Below are positions 23,220 through 31,788 of a stretch of 40,747 nt of DNA, one piece after another. This DNA is from Halolamina rubra (lineage in GTDB: Archaea; Halobacteriota; Halobacteria; Halobacteriales; Haloferacaceae). The stretch covers positions 1 to 40,747 of the forward strand of contig NZ_BBJN01000003.1 of the NCBI RefSeq assembly GCF_000739555.1, given 5' to 3'. The notes beneath the pieces are model-generated. The model saw nothing but the letters and a program-made list of their open reading frames with translations. It ran no database searches and was not told the DNA's origin. Numbering within the stretch: position 1 is the stretch's first letter; every line of letters starts with the position of its first letter. Both the position numbers and the translations under genes were made by a program.

Positions 23220-23783
23220 TTACGGTAGGTCCTCGAACCCGTCGAACAGCACCTCGAAGTCGTAGCGGTAGTAGTCGCCGTACTCGTCGAGTCGCGGGCC
23301 GTAGTCTCGCACCAGCAGGTGGGTGTACTCCGTCCCGTCGCGCGGGACGTTGGGCCACTGCCGCTCGGTCCAGAGGGCGGCCTGCAGATCGGCCACGAGG
23401 CCGGTCGCGTCGTCGAAGCGAGCGCCCAGGTTGACACCATAGCCGCCGGCGCCATACCCGCCGCCGCCGTAGCCAGCCGGATCGACGTGCCCCCACTCGC
23501 TGTGGTGCAGCCCCTCGACGCGCACCGAGACGATGCGCTCGACCTCCAGGTCGAACTCCGTGCCGATCGGGCTGGTCGACGTATCGGCGTGGGAGACGCC
23601 GACGTAGTTGGCCTTCTTCAGTTCGCCCGTCCGCTCCCGGATCGGTGTCTGCATGTCGAGGTCTTCCCCGGTCTCGTAGACGTGGGACTGGTCGCGATCG
23701 ACGCGGTAGAGCGGGTGGCTGTCCGGCTGGGCGTCGACGACGCTTTCGAACTGCTCGAGCACCCAGTCGACCTCGGCAGTCAT
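23220..23783 (-). CDS. Tail terminator / neck protein
   Basis: A 187-aa protein with an alpha/beta pattern like tail terminators (MTAEVDWVLEQFESVVDAQP, LEVERIVSVRVEGLHHSEWG, YRYDFEVLFDGFEDLP). It contains the Gly-Tyr insert AGYGGGGYGAGGYGV around 105-120, shared with two distal proteins. It lies between the gp10-like neck gene and the tail tube. The ATGA overlap with the upstream gene suggests coupling. Confidence 0.72.
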   Translation of the reverse strand: MTAEVDWVLEQFESVVDAQPDSHPLYRVDRDQSHVYETGEDLDMQTPIRERTGELKKANYVGVSHADTSTSPIGTEFDLEVERIVSVRVEGLHHSEWGHVDPAGYGGGGYGAGGYGVNLGARFDDATGLVADLQAALWTERQWPNVPRDGTEYTHLLVRDYGPRLDEYGDYYRYDFEVLFDGFEDLP

Positions 23784-24253
23784 CCTGTCACCTCACGTCG
23801 GAGCCAGTCGATCCCCTCGCGGACGAACCGCGACTCAGGGAGCCCGGAGACGTCCGCCTCGGGGAGAAACACGACCGGGTCGCCGTCGACGCGGTCGGTG
23901 TCGGGCCACTTCTCGTGGACCGACTGCGGCGCATCCTCCCAGACGAACGCGAGGACAGGGTCGCCGTCGACAGTGTGGTCCGAAGTCCCCCAGGCAAAGT
24001 GTGGCGCCGCCGGATGGTACCAGCCCCAGGTCGCGACGATCCGATCGGGCTGGCGCTGGATCGCTGGTTCGGCGAGCGCCTCGATCACGGGCCCGACGTC
24101 GTAGTCGTGCCGGCGGCCGTACTCCATCAGGACCTCGTGGGAGCGCTCGACAGCCCCCCACACCGGGCCGTCGTCGGCGAGCATCTGCTTCTGGAGCTCG
24201 TCCAGCAGCGCCTCGCGGAGTTTGCCCTCGAACCCGGACTCGAGCGTGGCCAT
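23780..24253 (-). CDS. HK97 gp10-like neck protein
   Basis: A 157-aa protein: helical start (KLREALLDELQKQMLADDGP), middle strands (ATWGWYHPAAPHFAWGTSDH) and end GLPESRFVREGIDWLRREV. This outline, with a helical base and terminal alpha segment, suits the head-closure/tail-completion proteins of the HK97 gp10 type. Gene order (adaptor, neck, terminator, tube) supports the role. It is coupled to the adaptor gene through TGATG. Confidence 0.75.
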   Translation of the reverse strand: MATLESGFEGKLREALLDELQKQMLADDGPVWGAVERSHEVLMEYGRRHDYDVGPVIEALAEPAIQRQPDRIVATWGWYHPAAPHFAWGTSDHTVDGDPVLAFVWEDAPQSVHEKWPDTDRVDGDPVVFLPEADVSGLPESRFVREGIDWLRREVTG

Positions 24254-24999
24254 CAGCGGTAGACCTCCAGGAGTTCGTCGGCTCTAGTCTCGAACTTGTC
24301 CGCCAGTGCGTCGACGCTGCTCACGCGGACGTTGTCGGGGATCTGGATCGCAGCCTCGTCGACGAACATCGCGGCAGCACGTAGCGCCACTGCTCGCCGG
24401 ACGTTGTCGGGGATGCCTTCGTGTCCGTAGGACCACTCGAGGTAGACCGCGTTGGCGAAGCTGTCCAGCACGTACTCGTCGTCCTCGTCTTCTTCGAGGA
24501 GGTTCGTCGTGTCCAGGTAGACCCGCGACCAGCCCCCGTTGTTGACGCGGAGGTAGAAGTCCTCGCCCGACGGCGGCCACGACCCCTCGGAATAGTCCGA
24601 CGACGCTGCCCAGTCCTCGTAGGTACCGTCCGCCTGCCGAACGTGCAGCGCCTCGATCGACTCGGCGTCACGGCGCGCCAGCGTGATCTTGGCGTAGTCG
24701 CCCTGGGACGTCTTTGGCTTCGGCCCCTCGTCGTCGACGAGGAACGCCGACCCAGTCGGGATGTCCTCCTCGTCGTCGCGCGTCTTTGGGCCGGTCGGGA
24801 TGTCGATGTCGGTTGCCTCATCGAGGATGTCGGCACCGCTCGGGGCGTACCAGTGCCGCTTGAGCTCCTTCTCCAGGGGTTCGGTCTGGGCCGCGATCGC
24901 GCGGACGGCCAGCTGCTTGTCCTGCGAGAGGTCGCCAGGGAGCTCCGCCTCTTGCAGGGCGATTCTCAGGTCCTCGAGCGTGCAGTACCCCTCGGGCAT
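24253..24999 (-). CDS. Head-tail adaptor protein
   Basis: A 248-aa protein (MPEGYCTLEDLRIALQEAEL) with an all-alpha outline split by a polar insertion with the acidic loop LLEEDEDDEY. The C-terminal helices (VRRAVALRAAAMFVDEAA, SVDALADKFETRADELLEVY) resemble gp6/gp15-type adaptors that dock on the portal. It is the first connector gene after the capsid cluster. Assignment rests on fold outline and order. Confidence 0.75.
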   Translation of the reverse strand: MPEGYCTLEDLRIALQEAELPGDLSQDKQLAVRAIAAQTEPLEKELKRHWYAPSGADILDEATDIDIPTGPKTRDDEEDIPTGSAFLVDDEGPKPKTSQGDYAKITLARRDAESIEALHVRQADGTYEDWAASSDYSEGSWPPSGEDFYLRVNNGGWSRVYLDTTNLLEEDEDDEYVLDSFANAVYLEWSYGHEGIPDNVRRAVALRAAAMFVDEAAIQIPDNVRVSSVDALADKFETRADELLEVYR

Positions 25000-25005
25000 G
25001 CCGGA

Positions 25006-25296
25006 TCAGCTCCCCATCAGCGTGATCGTTGCCTGGTCAGCGGCGCCGGTACCACTCGTACAGCGGACGCGGAGCTCTTCGGCACCGGTCTCGAGAACGT
25101 CGTCGTAGTCGGCACTGCCGGAGTACCCGGCTCGAACGTTCTGGATCCACGAGCCGCCGTTCTTGCGGACGTCGACCACGTAGTCGGCGGCCGCGTCACC
25201 GCGGATGTGGACGTCGACGATCGACGCCCCGAGCAGCCGCAGCGCGACGGCGTTGCCGCTGGTCTCGATGTCGATCGTCTCCTCTGTCGAGGGCAT
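25006..25296 (-). CDS. Small virion protein candidate, 96 aa
   Basis: A compact beta sandwich-like sequence (VALRLLGASIVDVHIRGDAA, ADYVVDVRKNGGSWIQNVRA, ATITLMGS). It lies between the capsid and connector genes and is short, as are capsid decoration or head-fibre proteins. No family is recognised. Confidence 0.65.
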   Translation of the reverse strand: MPSTEETIDIETSGNAVALRLLGASIVDVHIRGDAAADYVVDVRKNGGSWIQNVRAGYSGSADYDDVLETGAEELRVRCTSGTGAADQATITLMGS

Positions 25297-25299
25297 GGG

Positions 25300-25692
25300 T
25301 CACCCCTCCAGTTCCGCGCGGCGCTCGCCGATGGCGTCCTGGACACCGACGCGGAGGTCGTCGAGTTCGGAGAGCTCGTCGAGGTGCTCGTCGGCCTCGC
25401 CGGCGTGGATGTCGTCGACGACATCGTCCATCGGCGTCCGATCGACGAACGCCTCGGCGTCGAAGCCATCTTCGTCGCCGTCGTCGTCCTGGTTCTCGTC
25501 ACTGTCCGTCTCGTCTGCGTCTCCGTCGTCCTCCTCCGGAGAGGCTTCCTTCTCGACGCTGACGACGAAGTCGTCGTGATCACTGAGGTAGTCGGCGAGT
25601 TCGTGATCAACCTCGTACTCGTCGCCGGGGTCGAAGCTGATCCCGCCGACGCGGTAGGTGCCGCCGTCAGCCGTGTAGCGTGCTCGTGGCAT
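25300..25692 (-). CDS. Acidic capsid-region protein, 130 aa
   Basis: The N-terminal 50 residues form a small beta domain (RYTADGGTYRVGGISFDPGD) with a helix and SVEKEA. The rest is a strongly acidic linker (about 52-75) and a helical tail ending in MDDVVDDIHAGEADEHLDEL. Proteins of this type after the major capsid gene are often minor head proteins. The function remains open. Confidence 0.66.
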   Translation of the reverse strand: MPRARYTADGGTYRVGGISFDPGDEYEVDHELADYLSDHDDFVVSVEKEASPEEDDGDADETDSDENQDDDGDEDGFDAEAFVDRTPMDDVVDDIHAGEADEHLDELSELDDLRVGVQDAIGERRAELEG

Positions 25693-25694
25693 GA

Positions 25695-25886
25695 TCAGAC
25701 GGCGGTGGTGCTGAGGGTCACGACGCCGGTGCCGGCCTCGTACCCGCGGTACTCGTCCAGATCCGTTCGGTACCAGATCTCGCCGCCCTCGAGGTCGGCT
25801 GTCGCCGGGTCCGAACTGACACGCCGGACGATCCGGTGCCCCTCGAAGGCCCGCCGAACGGCCGCGTTGGTTGTGGGTTCTGCCAT
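25695..25886 (-). CDS. Small capsid-region protein, 63 aa
   Basis: Starts MAEPTTNAAVRRAFEGHRIV, with a central motif DLEGGEIWYRTDLDEYRGYE and a beta end GVVTLSTTAV. It lies directly after the major capsid gene, a usual site for small decoration or head-stabilising proteins; that is inference from order. Confidence 0.62.
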   Translation of the reverse strand: MAEPTTNAAVRRAFEGHRIVRRVSSDPATADLEGGEIWYRTDLDEYRGYEAGTGVVTLSTTAV

Positions 25887-25898
25887 CAGTCAGTCACC

Positions 25899-26855
25899 TC
25901 AGGCGGTCGGCAGGTTGTTAATCAGGACGGCGCCCTCCTCGTCCTCGACCTGGAAGTCGTCACGCGTCCGCATGAAGTAGCGCGCGAAGAGGTCGTTCTC
26001 CGCGGTCTTGTCGGTCGCGTCGAGCACCTCGATCTCGGTCTGCTGCCAGATCCCGTAGATGAGGTTCTCGGGGTAGGTTAGCAGCGCGGTGTCCTCAGGC
26101 CAGGCCGCGAAGCCGTAGACGTCGTAGTTGAACGGCGTGATGTCGTCCTCCGAGAACAGCACGGCGGCGCCGAGCGGGTCCTCACGCTGGGTGAGGTCGT
26201 ACTCGTAGTTCTCGAGGTGCGAGAGGTTCATCATGTACACCGGCTCCTGCACCTCGCCGCTGCGCTTGAACTTGTTCGGAAGCGCTGCGCGGCTCTCGTG
26301 GAACAGCGACGTGTCGATCGCGCCGCCCTGGTGGTCGTAGGTGTTGGTGTCGGTGCGACCGTTGAGGATGTTCAGCCAGCCGTTGTTCTGCTGGAGGAAG
26401 GCGTCGGCACTCCCTGAGTCGCCGTTGATCCCGAGGTCCTGCGTGTCGATGGACCACTGGTTGGCCATCTTGTCCAGGACGATCTCGTCGACCTGGCCGA
26501 TGGTGTCCTCGACGGTCTCGCGGGGGAGGTCCCACGAGAGGACGCCCTTCTCGGCGTCCATCTCGATGCCGTCAGTGTTGACCGCTGCCGAGCCGTTGCT
26601 GGTCCCCTCCTCGACGGCGGCGCCGCGACGCATCCGATCGCCAACGCCGATGCGGGCCAGCTCCATCTTGGGCCGCGGAAGGACCTCCGTCCGGACCATG
26701 TCCAGCAGGCGCGAAGTGTCCTGCACCCGCTGGTACCAGTCGTCGAAGAGATCCCGCGGCATCACGCCGCCGGAGAGGTCGCCCGGTGCGACGTCCTTCA
26801 GCGCCTCTTCATTGTCCTTCCGCACCCCGGTCATGCCGCCGTTTCGAGTAGCCAT
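25899..26855 (-). CDS. Major capsid protein (HK97 fold)
   Basis: A 318-aa protein following the protease gene. An N-terminal arm (MATRNGGMTGVRKDNEEALK) is followed by the pattern of HK97-type capsid proteins: LARIGVGDRMRRGAAVEEGT, DLPRETVEDTIGQVDEIVL (spine helix), domain A EPVYMMNLSHLENYEYDL and a C-terminal strand set (FNYDVYGFAAWPEDTALLTY, FARYFMRTRDDFQVEDE). It would form the icosahedral shell. The start shares one base with the upstream stop (TGATG), so it may be translated partly through coupling. Confidence 0.85.
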   Translation of the reverse strand: MATRNGGMTGVRKDNEEALKDVAPGDLSGGVMPRDLFDDWYQRVQDTSRLLDMVRTEVLPRPKMELARIGVGDRMRRGAAVEEGTSNGSAAVNTDGIEMDAEKGVLSWDLPRETVEDTIGQVDEIVLDKMANQWSIDTQDLGINGDSGSADAFLQQNNGWLNILNGRTDTNTYDHQGGAIDTSLFHESRAALPNKFKRSGEVQEPVYMMNLSHLENYEYDLTQREDPLGAAVLFSEDDITPFNYDVYGFAAWPEDTALLTYPENLIYGIWQQTEIEVLDATDKTAENDLFARYFMRTRDDFQVEDEEGAVLINNLPTA

Positions 26856-28081
26856 CAGTTGTCACCTCCAGACTGCTCCGCCAGCAGGTGCTGCTTGCTC
26901 TGCGGCGTGAACCACGCCGCCCGCTTGTCGATGCCGGCATCGCCACCGCTCTGCTCCGCGCCGCCGAGCTGCTGGGACTGCGTCGCCCCAGTCTGCTTCG
27001 AGATCTCGTCGATCCGCTCGGCGTTCTTCTCGGTCTGTTCGACGACCTCCTTCGCCCACTCCGGGGCGTCCTCGAGGGGATCGTCGTCCTTCTCTGCGTC
27101 GCTGGACTGGATCTCGTCCAGCCGCTCAGCGTTCTCCTTGGTCTGTTCGATCAGGTCCTTAGCCCACTCCGGGGGCTCGTCGTCACTCATGGTGGTGTCG
27201 TCAGCGGCCTCCGTTTCGGAGCCGCCATCGTCCGAGGTGTCGCCCTCGGAGGCGTCCTTGGCTGCCTGTACCTGCGGGCCAGTAGACTGGTTCGAGCCGA
27301 GCGCGCCGCGAGTGAGCTCGTTCACGAACGCCCTGGCGGCGTCCGTGAGGCTCTTGTTCGCACCGGGCTCGCCGGCACCCTCGACGTTGACCGCACGGTC
27401 GAGCACGTCCCACACCCGCTCGGCGGCCGCCTCGTCGTGGCCGCGCTCGAGCATCTCCTCGAGGAACGCGTCGTAGTTGCCGAGGTGGTCGGCAACCCGC
27501 TTCCGTGCGGTCGCCGCCCGGGCCTTCGACGCCGTGAGGATCTGGGCGTCCGTGACTGCAGGGATGTCCACCGCGGAAACCTCGCGGACGATCCCATCCT
27601 CGAGCTCGAAGTACTCGTCGACGTCCACTTCGTCGGGGATGTCCACCTCCTCGGGGAGCGCTTCGGGGTCCTCGCCGTTGTAGTCCCAGTCGACGGCATC
27701 GGCGCCGATCGAGTGACCGCCGAGGATGTCGTCCTCGACGAGGCTCCAGAGCTCGTCGTCGTTGTACTGCCAGGTCTGGACCCACGCCTCGGCCGGCACC
27801 TCCTTGCCGCCGATCGTCTCGGCCTCCTCGAGCACCTCGTTGCGTTCGAGGGTCATCCAGTCCGACGGCCAGACGGCGTGCATGATGCCGCCGTCGGCCT
27901 CGCCGGCGTCGACGAACGCGTCGAACTGGTCGGCGAAGTCCCGGATCGTCCCCGGGCGCTCCCAGTCGCCGTGGTGGTCGACCGTGTAGGGGACCATCAC
28001 GACGCCCGTTGCGGTCTGGGCCCCGGCGTCCTTCGCGACGTAGTCGACCCGCTTGGAGATCTGTTCGCCTCGGTCGGTCAT
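26855..28081 (-). CDS. Prohead protease fused to scaffold
   Basis: A 408-aa protein. Residues about 1-185 look like the XkdF-type phage serine protease: VVMVPYTVDHHGDWERPG, His68 in GGIMHAVWP, and GGHSIGADAVDW (121-132) with a candidate nucleophile Ser124. The rest is helical and charged like a scaffold (KARAATARKRVADHLGNYDA and on). It contains a 23-residue repeat, PPEWAKDLIEQTKENAERL... (303-325) and APEWAKEVVEQTEKNAERI... (339-361). The family matures procapsids by cutting the scaffold and capsid arm. The location just before the capsid gene agrees. Confidence 0.82.
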   Translation of the reverse strand: MTDRGEQISKRVDYVAKDAGAQTATGVVMVPYTVDHHGDWERPGTIRDFADQFDAFVDAGEADGGIMHAVWPSDWMTLERNEVLEEAETIGGKEVPAEAWVQTWQYNDDELWSLVEDDILGGHSIGADAVDWDYNGEDPEALPEEVDIPDEVDVDEYFELEDGIVREVSAVDIPAVTDAQILTASKARAATARKRVADHLGNYDAFLEEMLERGHDEAAAERVWDVLDRAVNVEGAGEPGANKSLTDAARAFVNELTRGALGSNQSTGPQVQAAKDASEGDTSDDGGSETEAADDTTMSDDEPPEWAKDLIEQTKENAERLDEIQSSDAEKDDDPLEDAPEWAKEVVEQTEKNAERIDEISKQTGATQSQQLGGAEQSGGDAGIDKRAAWFTPQSKQHLLAEQSGGDN

Positions 28082-28084
28082 GTG

Positions 28085-28198
28085 TCAGTCCTCCGCGTCG
28101 TCGTTGGCGTCGGCGTCAGCGTCGCCGGCGTCGACGTCGTCGGTCGACACCACGCCACGCTTCTCGCCGCGCTCTCGGTCGGTTGAAGAATCAGTCAT
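28085..28198 (-). CDS. Acidic microprotein, 37 aa
   Basis: Starts MTDSSTDRERGEKRGVVSTD and ends in a DADADAND-like acidic tail; it is probably disordered. It sits between portal and protease genes and ends three bases before the protease start. A second tiny frame (28191-28268, GTG start, ending RAARHSDDD) overlaps its start by eight bases in the same ATGNNTGA pattern, so the spacer may encode two peptides. Translation is not certain. Confidence 0.42.
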   Translation of the reverse strand: MTDSSTDRERGEKRGVVSTDDVDAGDADADANDDAED

Positions 28199-28297
28199 CG
28201 TCGGAGTGCCGGGCCGCCCTGCCCCCGGCGAAGGTCCCCGGCCCGGAGTCGAACCGCGCGCCGTCCACTCGGGGATAGATCGCACCGCGTGGGTCGC

Positions 28298-30199
28298 CTA
28301 CATCGAGGGGATGTCCTCCGGGACGTCCTCGGAGTCCGGCGCCGGTCCCTGCGGTAGTCGGTCGTGGAAGTTCGTGATCTCCATGTACGGGAACTCCATC
28401 CGGATGTGGTTGTAGTGGTAGCTGCCGTGGCTCCCCGCACTGTTCAGCGACGCCCAGATCGACGGCGGGACGTCGACGTAGACGTACAGGGAGTTCGCGC
28501 CGTCCGGTCGCTTGAAGCTCAGGTAGAGCTCCTGCTGCTCGAGATCGTACAGCCCCTCCTCGAGGTTGCTGCTGTTGAACTGCGCCTGCTCGATGGCGTT
28601 CTTGGTCTCGAGGCGGCTCCGGACGGTCGACCACTCGCGCTCGCCGACCTTGTTCTCTTCCGGCGGCGCATGGGCGGACTTCGCCGCTTCGCTCTCGCCG
28701 TCACCGTCGGCGTCGTCGTTCATCTCGCTCTCGAACTCGGCGAGCGTCATGTTGCCGACGTCCTCGTCGAACGGTTCGAGGCCAAGCTCCTCGCGTGCCT
28801 CGTTGACGGTACCGACGCCGGCGAGCCGCATCGCCCGAACCCGGCTCTCGGATAGGTTGGCTTCCTGCTTGGGGTTCTCCGCACCGCGGAGCTCGAAGTT
28901 GATCGTCCAGTCGTCGACGCCGAGCGCGGTCTGGTGGAGGATCTTGTAGAGGCGGGCCTCGAACTTCGCCTGCTCCGGCGCGATCACGCCCTCCGCGAAC
29001 TCCTGGACCTGCGCCTCGGAGTTCGAGCGGTTGGACGTCGACGTCACGTTGATCAGGATCGGCGGCACCTCGTGGACCTTGGCGATCTCGTGCTCGTTGC
29101 GCTCGCGGAACTGGTGGAACTCCATGTCGTTGGAGTCCGTCGCCCCGAGCGGCTCGAACTCGATCTCGACGTCGCTAGGGTCGCCCTCCTGCAGCGGGTT
29201 GTCGGACTCGAACTCGAAGTCCTCCACCTCGAGGATGGCTGTCCGGTGGGGCTCGCCCTTCAGGTTCTGCGTGAGCTCCCGGAGTTCGTCCTTCGAGTCC
29301 TCGGTGAGCGTGCCGCCGTAGACCTTGACCGCGTAGTGGGGGATGCCCAGGTTGTCGAAGATGTCGTGGTTCCACTCCTGGGCGGCCTCGTCAGCGGCCA
29401 TCGTCCGCATCGCCGCGACCCAGTCCGGGATCCCGTAGTAGAGGCTGAGCGGCGTCGGGTTCGGGACGAAGATGAGCTCGTTGGCCGGCTCGTTGTCCAG
29501 CTTCTCGGCGGAGTCAGCTACGTCACCGTTCTTCGCGTCGACGAAGCGCTTATCCTCGCCGTAGCGATCGCCGGCCTCGCCGAAGTACCGGCGCCGGCCC
29601 TGCCGGATCTGGACGTAGCCGTGGCCACTCTCGATCTCCTCGACCTCCTCGCCGTCCTCGGTCTCGGTGGTGGTCGTGGTCTTGCGCACGCGGACGGTCG
29701 TTGCCGGGACGTGCGCGAGCCCGACCGGCGTCCCGTCGCCCTCGACGAGGATCTCCAGGGCGGCCCAGCCGACGCCGTGGTAGTCCAGGCGGGAGAGCTC
29801 GAGCACCTCCTCGGGTGTCGACGTCGCCGTGCCCTCGGGCCCGAGCTGCCAGCGTGAGTCCGAGCCGCGCCAGAAGTCCTCGACGGCCTGGTAGGCATCA
29901 CCCTCTGGGTCCGGCTCGTCAGCCTGCGGGTGCGGGACGATGTCGAAGCCGTAGCCCACCTCGTAGCGAGCCTTCATCCGCAGGCAGGCCTGGTGGGTCT
30001 CGTTGAGCTCCTGAAACGCCGCCAGCGTCTCGGGGTTGTACGGCGGGACGATCCCTCTGCCGACGTCCGTCGCGATGCGACGCTCGTCGAGCTGGGTCGT
30101 TTCCTTTGCCTTGTCCATCGCCGACGTGTTGCCGCCGTCGAGCGTCGAGATGGACAGCGAGACCTCGCCACCGCTGTCGTCGTTGGGTTCCTCAGTCAC
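28298..30199 (-). CDS. Portal protein with C-terminal KTSC domain
   Basis: A 633-aa protein. Residues about 40-480 fit the phage portal family (YNPETLAAFQELNETHQACL near the start, helical stem and PPILINVTSTSNRSNSEAQV, typical of SPP1/HK97-like portals). After an acidic linker, residues about 541-600 form a KTSC-like domain: SSNLEEGLYDLEQQELYLSF, LYVYVDVPPSIWASLNSAGS, GSYHYNHIRMEF. KTSC domains occur in phage and bacterial proteins and are thought to bind nucleic acid or partners. The portal forms the DNA entry ring. The start overlaps the TerL stop by four bases. Confidence 0.87.
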   Translation of the reverse strand: MTEEPNDDSGGEVSLSISTLDGGNTSAMDKAKETTQLDERRIATDVGRGIVPPYNPETLAAFQELNETHQACLRMKARYEVGYGFDIVPHPQADEPDPEGDAYQAVEDFWRGSDSRWQLGPEGTATSTPEEVLELSRLDYHGVGWAALEILVEGDGTPVGLAHVPATTVRVRKTTTTTETEDGEEVEEIESGHGYVQIRQGRRRYFGEAGDRYGEDKRFVDAKNGDVADSAEKLDNEPANELIFVPNPTPLSLYYGIPDWVAAMRTMAADEAAQEWNHDIFDNLGIPHYAVKVYGGTLTEDSKDELRELTQNLKGEPHRTAILEVEDFEFESDNPLQEGDPSDVEIEFEPLGATDSNDMEFHQFRERNEHEIAKVHEVPPILINVTSTSNRSNSEAQVQEFAEGVIAPEQAKFEARLYKILHQTALGVDDWTINFELRGAENPKQEANLSESRVRAMRLAGVGTVNEAREELGLEPFDEDVGNMTLAEFESEMNDDADGDGESEAAKSAHAPPEENKVGEREWSTVRSRLETKNAIEQAQFNSSNLEEGLYDLEQQELYLSFKRPDGANSLYVYVDVPPSIWASLNSAGSHGSYHYNHIRMEFPYMEITNFHDRLPQGPAPDSEDVPEDIPSM

Positions 30200-31788
30200 A
30201 GGTAGCTCACTCCGTTGGTGTCGTCCTCGTCATCGACGTCGTCGCCCTCATCACGGCCGTCGAGCCGGCGGAGCAGCTTCTCCGCCATGTACCACGCCGC
30301 GATCAGGTCGGGTGTGTGGCCCTCGAGGCGGCCGTCGTCGAGTTCGAGCGACTCCATCGCCGTGATGAAGTCCTCCGTCGGTCGGTGATCGCGGTAGAAG
30401 TGCAGCATCCCGTTGTCGACGAGTCGCCGCAGCCGCGGGATGCCGTTCTCCCAGGAGTGCTTCTGGGTCCCAGTGTCCAGCCCCGTCACCTTCGCAGCCA
30501 GCTGGGGATCGAATTCGATCGCGTCCTCGACGATGTACCCCTGGATCCCGTTGGACTCGATCGCGATCGCCGCCGGGTCGTAGCGCTGGTCGTAGGCCAG
30601 CAGCTGGCTCTTGACCTGCGAGGGCGAGAGCCCCGGCTCGGAGCGGGCGTCGAGGAGGACGCGCTCGCCGCCACGCCGGCGGAGCCAGACAGTAAAGGCA
30701 CAGTCGTCGCCGGTGGGGCTGTTGGCGGGGTCGTGCGTGACGACGATCGCCTCGCCCTTGCCGGCGCGGTACTTCTGGGGCGGGTCGCGACTGCGGATCG
30801 AGCAGCCACCGTCGTCGACTGCCGCGTTGACGGCGTCGGCGTCGACGAGGTTGCCCGAGGCGCCGATGAACGCGAGGCAGTACTCCCGCCAGAAGCGGAA
30901 GTCCGCACGCTCGGCGCGCTTTTCGGCTAACCACTCTGCCCCACGCGCCTCCGGCCAGAGGACGTGCATGGACTGGCCGTCGTGCCAGGGGTCCGGCACC
31001 TGGGTGTAGTACTCCGCCGGCGGCCGACGGTCGTCGAGATCCTGCGCGGTCGCGTTGCCGTCCTCCCAGTACTCGAGGATCGCCGGGAACTCCGCCACGG
31101 CGAAGGCAGGCAGCGAGCGGTAGTGCTGGTAGAGATCGTCCTCGCGCTTGCGGGTGCCGATCATCACGGTCCGCCCGTTGTCCTTGACCATCGGCGTCGC
31201 CGTCCCCTCGACCCACTCGCGGACGTCGTCCGCCTCGCCGTCGCCGCGCACCTTGATCAGGTCGTCCAGGACGAGCAGGTGCGCGCGATCCCCGTCGACG
31301 CCGCCGTCGAGCCACGTCGCCGTCAGCGTCGCCGCGTTGGGGAACTCCTTCAGGTCGATGGTGTCGGTGACGCGGTCCTCGGACTGGAGGTTGGTCAGCC
31401 AGGGGTTCCGCTCGACGAACCGGTTGAACTCGAGGTCCGTCTTCTTCTTCGCCATCGTCTTGTTGTTCATCGCCCAGATAGCGCGGAACCCGGCGTCGAA
31501 CTCCAGCCGGAGCGTCAGGTAGCAGAGGACGACCGTCGTCTTCAGCCCGTCACGGTGGCAGTTGAGGACGAGGTTCCGCTCGTCGTCCAGGAGGCGAAGC
31601 CACTCGCCGTGGTGGTCGCCGAGCAGGTGGTAGTCGTCCCGCTCGTCGCGCATGTAGCCCCGGCAGAGTTCGTTCGCCGCGTCGAGCAGCGTCGCCGGCG
31701 TGTCGGGATCCCACGGGTTCAGTAGCGCCCGCTTGCCCGCCGGATCGTCGCCGGTCGCGACGTCGGCGATCTGTTGCTCGACGCTCAT
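30196..31788 (-). CDS. terL: Terminase large subunit
   Basis: A 530-aa packaging motor. The ATPase half has a deviant Walker A, NCHRDGLKTTV (76-86), and a Walker B strand HLLVLDDLI (170-178), followed by the coupling motif VMIGTRKRE. The RNase H-like nuclease half shows Asp353 (VTHDPANSPTGDD), Glu411 (AIESNG) and Asp494 (HTPDLIAAWYMA). It pumps DNA into proheads and cuts concatemers. It overlaps TerS and portal genes by four bases on each side, the classic packaging cluster. Assignment is secure. Confidence 0.93.
   Translation of the reverse strand: MSVEQQIADVATGDDPAGKRALLNPWDPDTPATLLDAANELCRGYMRDERDDYHLLGDHHGEWLRLLDDERNLVLNCHRDGLKTTVVLCYLTLRLEFDAGFRAIWAMNNKTMAKKKTDLEFNRFVERNPWLTNLQSEDRVTDTIDLKEFPNAATLTATWLDGGVDGDRAHLLVLDDLIKVRGDGEADDVREWVEGTATPMVKDNGRTVMIGTRKREDDLYQHYRSLPAFAVAEFPAILEYWEDGNATAQDLDDRRPPAEYYTQVPDPWHDGQSMHVLWPEARGAEWLAEKRAERADFRFWREYCLAFIGASGNLVDADAVNAAVDDGGCSIRSRDPPQKYRAGKGEAIVVTHDPANSPTGDDCAFTVWLRRRGGERVLLDARSEPGLSPSQVKSQLLAYDQRYDPAAIAIESNGIQGYIVEDAIEFDPQLAAKVTGLDTGTQKHSWENGIPRLRRLVDNGMLHFYRDHRPTEDFITAMESLELDDGRLEGHTPDLIAAWYMAEKLLRRLDGRDEGDDVDDEDDTNGVSYL

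Noticed and set aside
24421..25980. Long plus-strand frame of 519 codons across the capsid-connector genes
   Set aside because: It is a Val/Leu/Arg-rich shadow of the minus-strand genes, typical of high-GC DNA, and crosses several true gene borders.
26888..28186. Plus-strand frame of 432 codons opposite the protease
   Set aside because: It mirrors the codon pattern of the protease/scaffold gene and has no recognisable domain.
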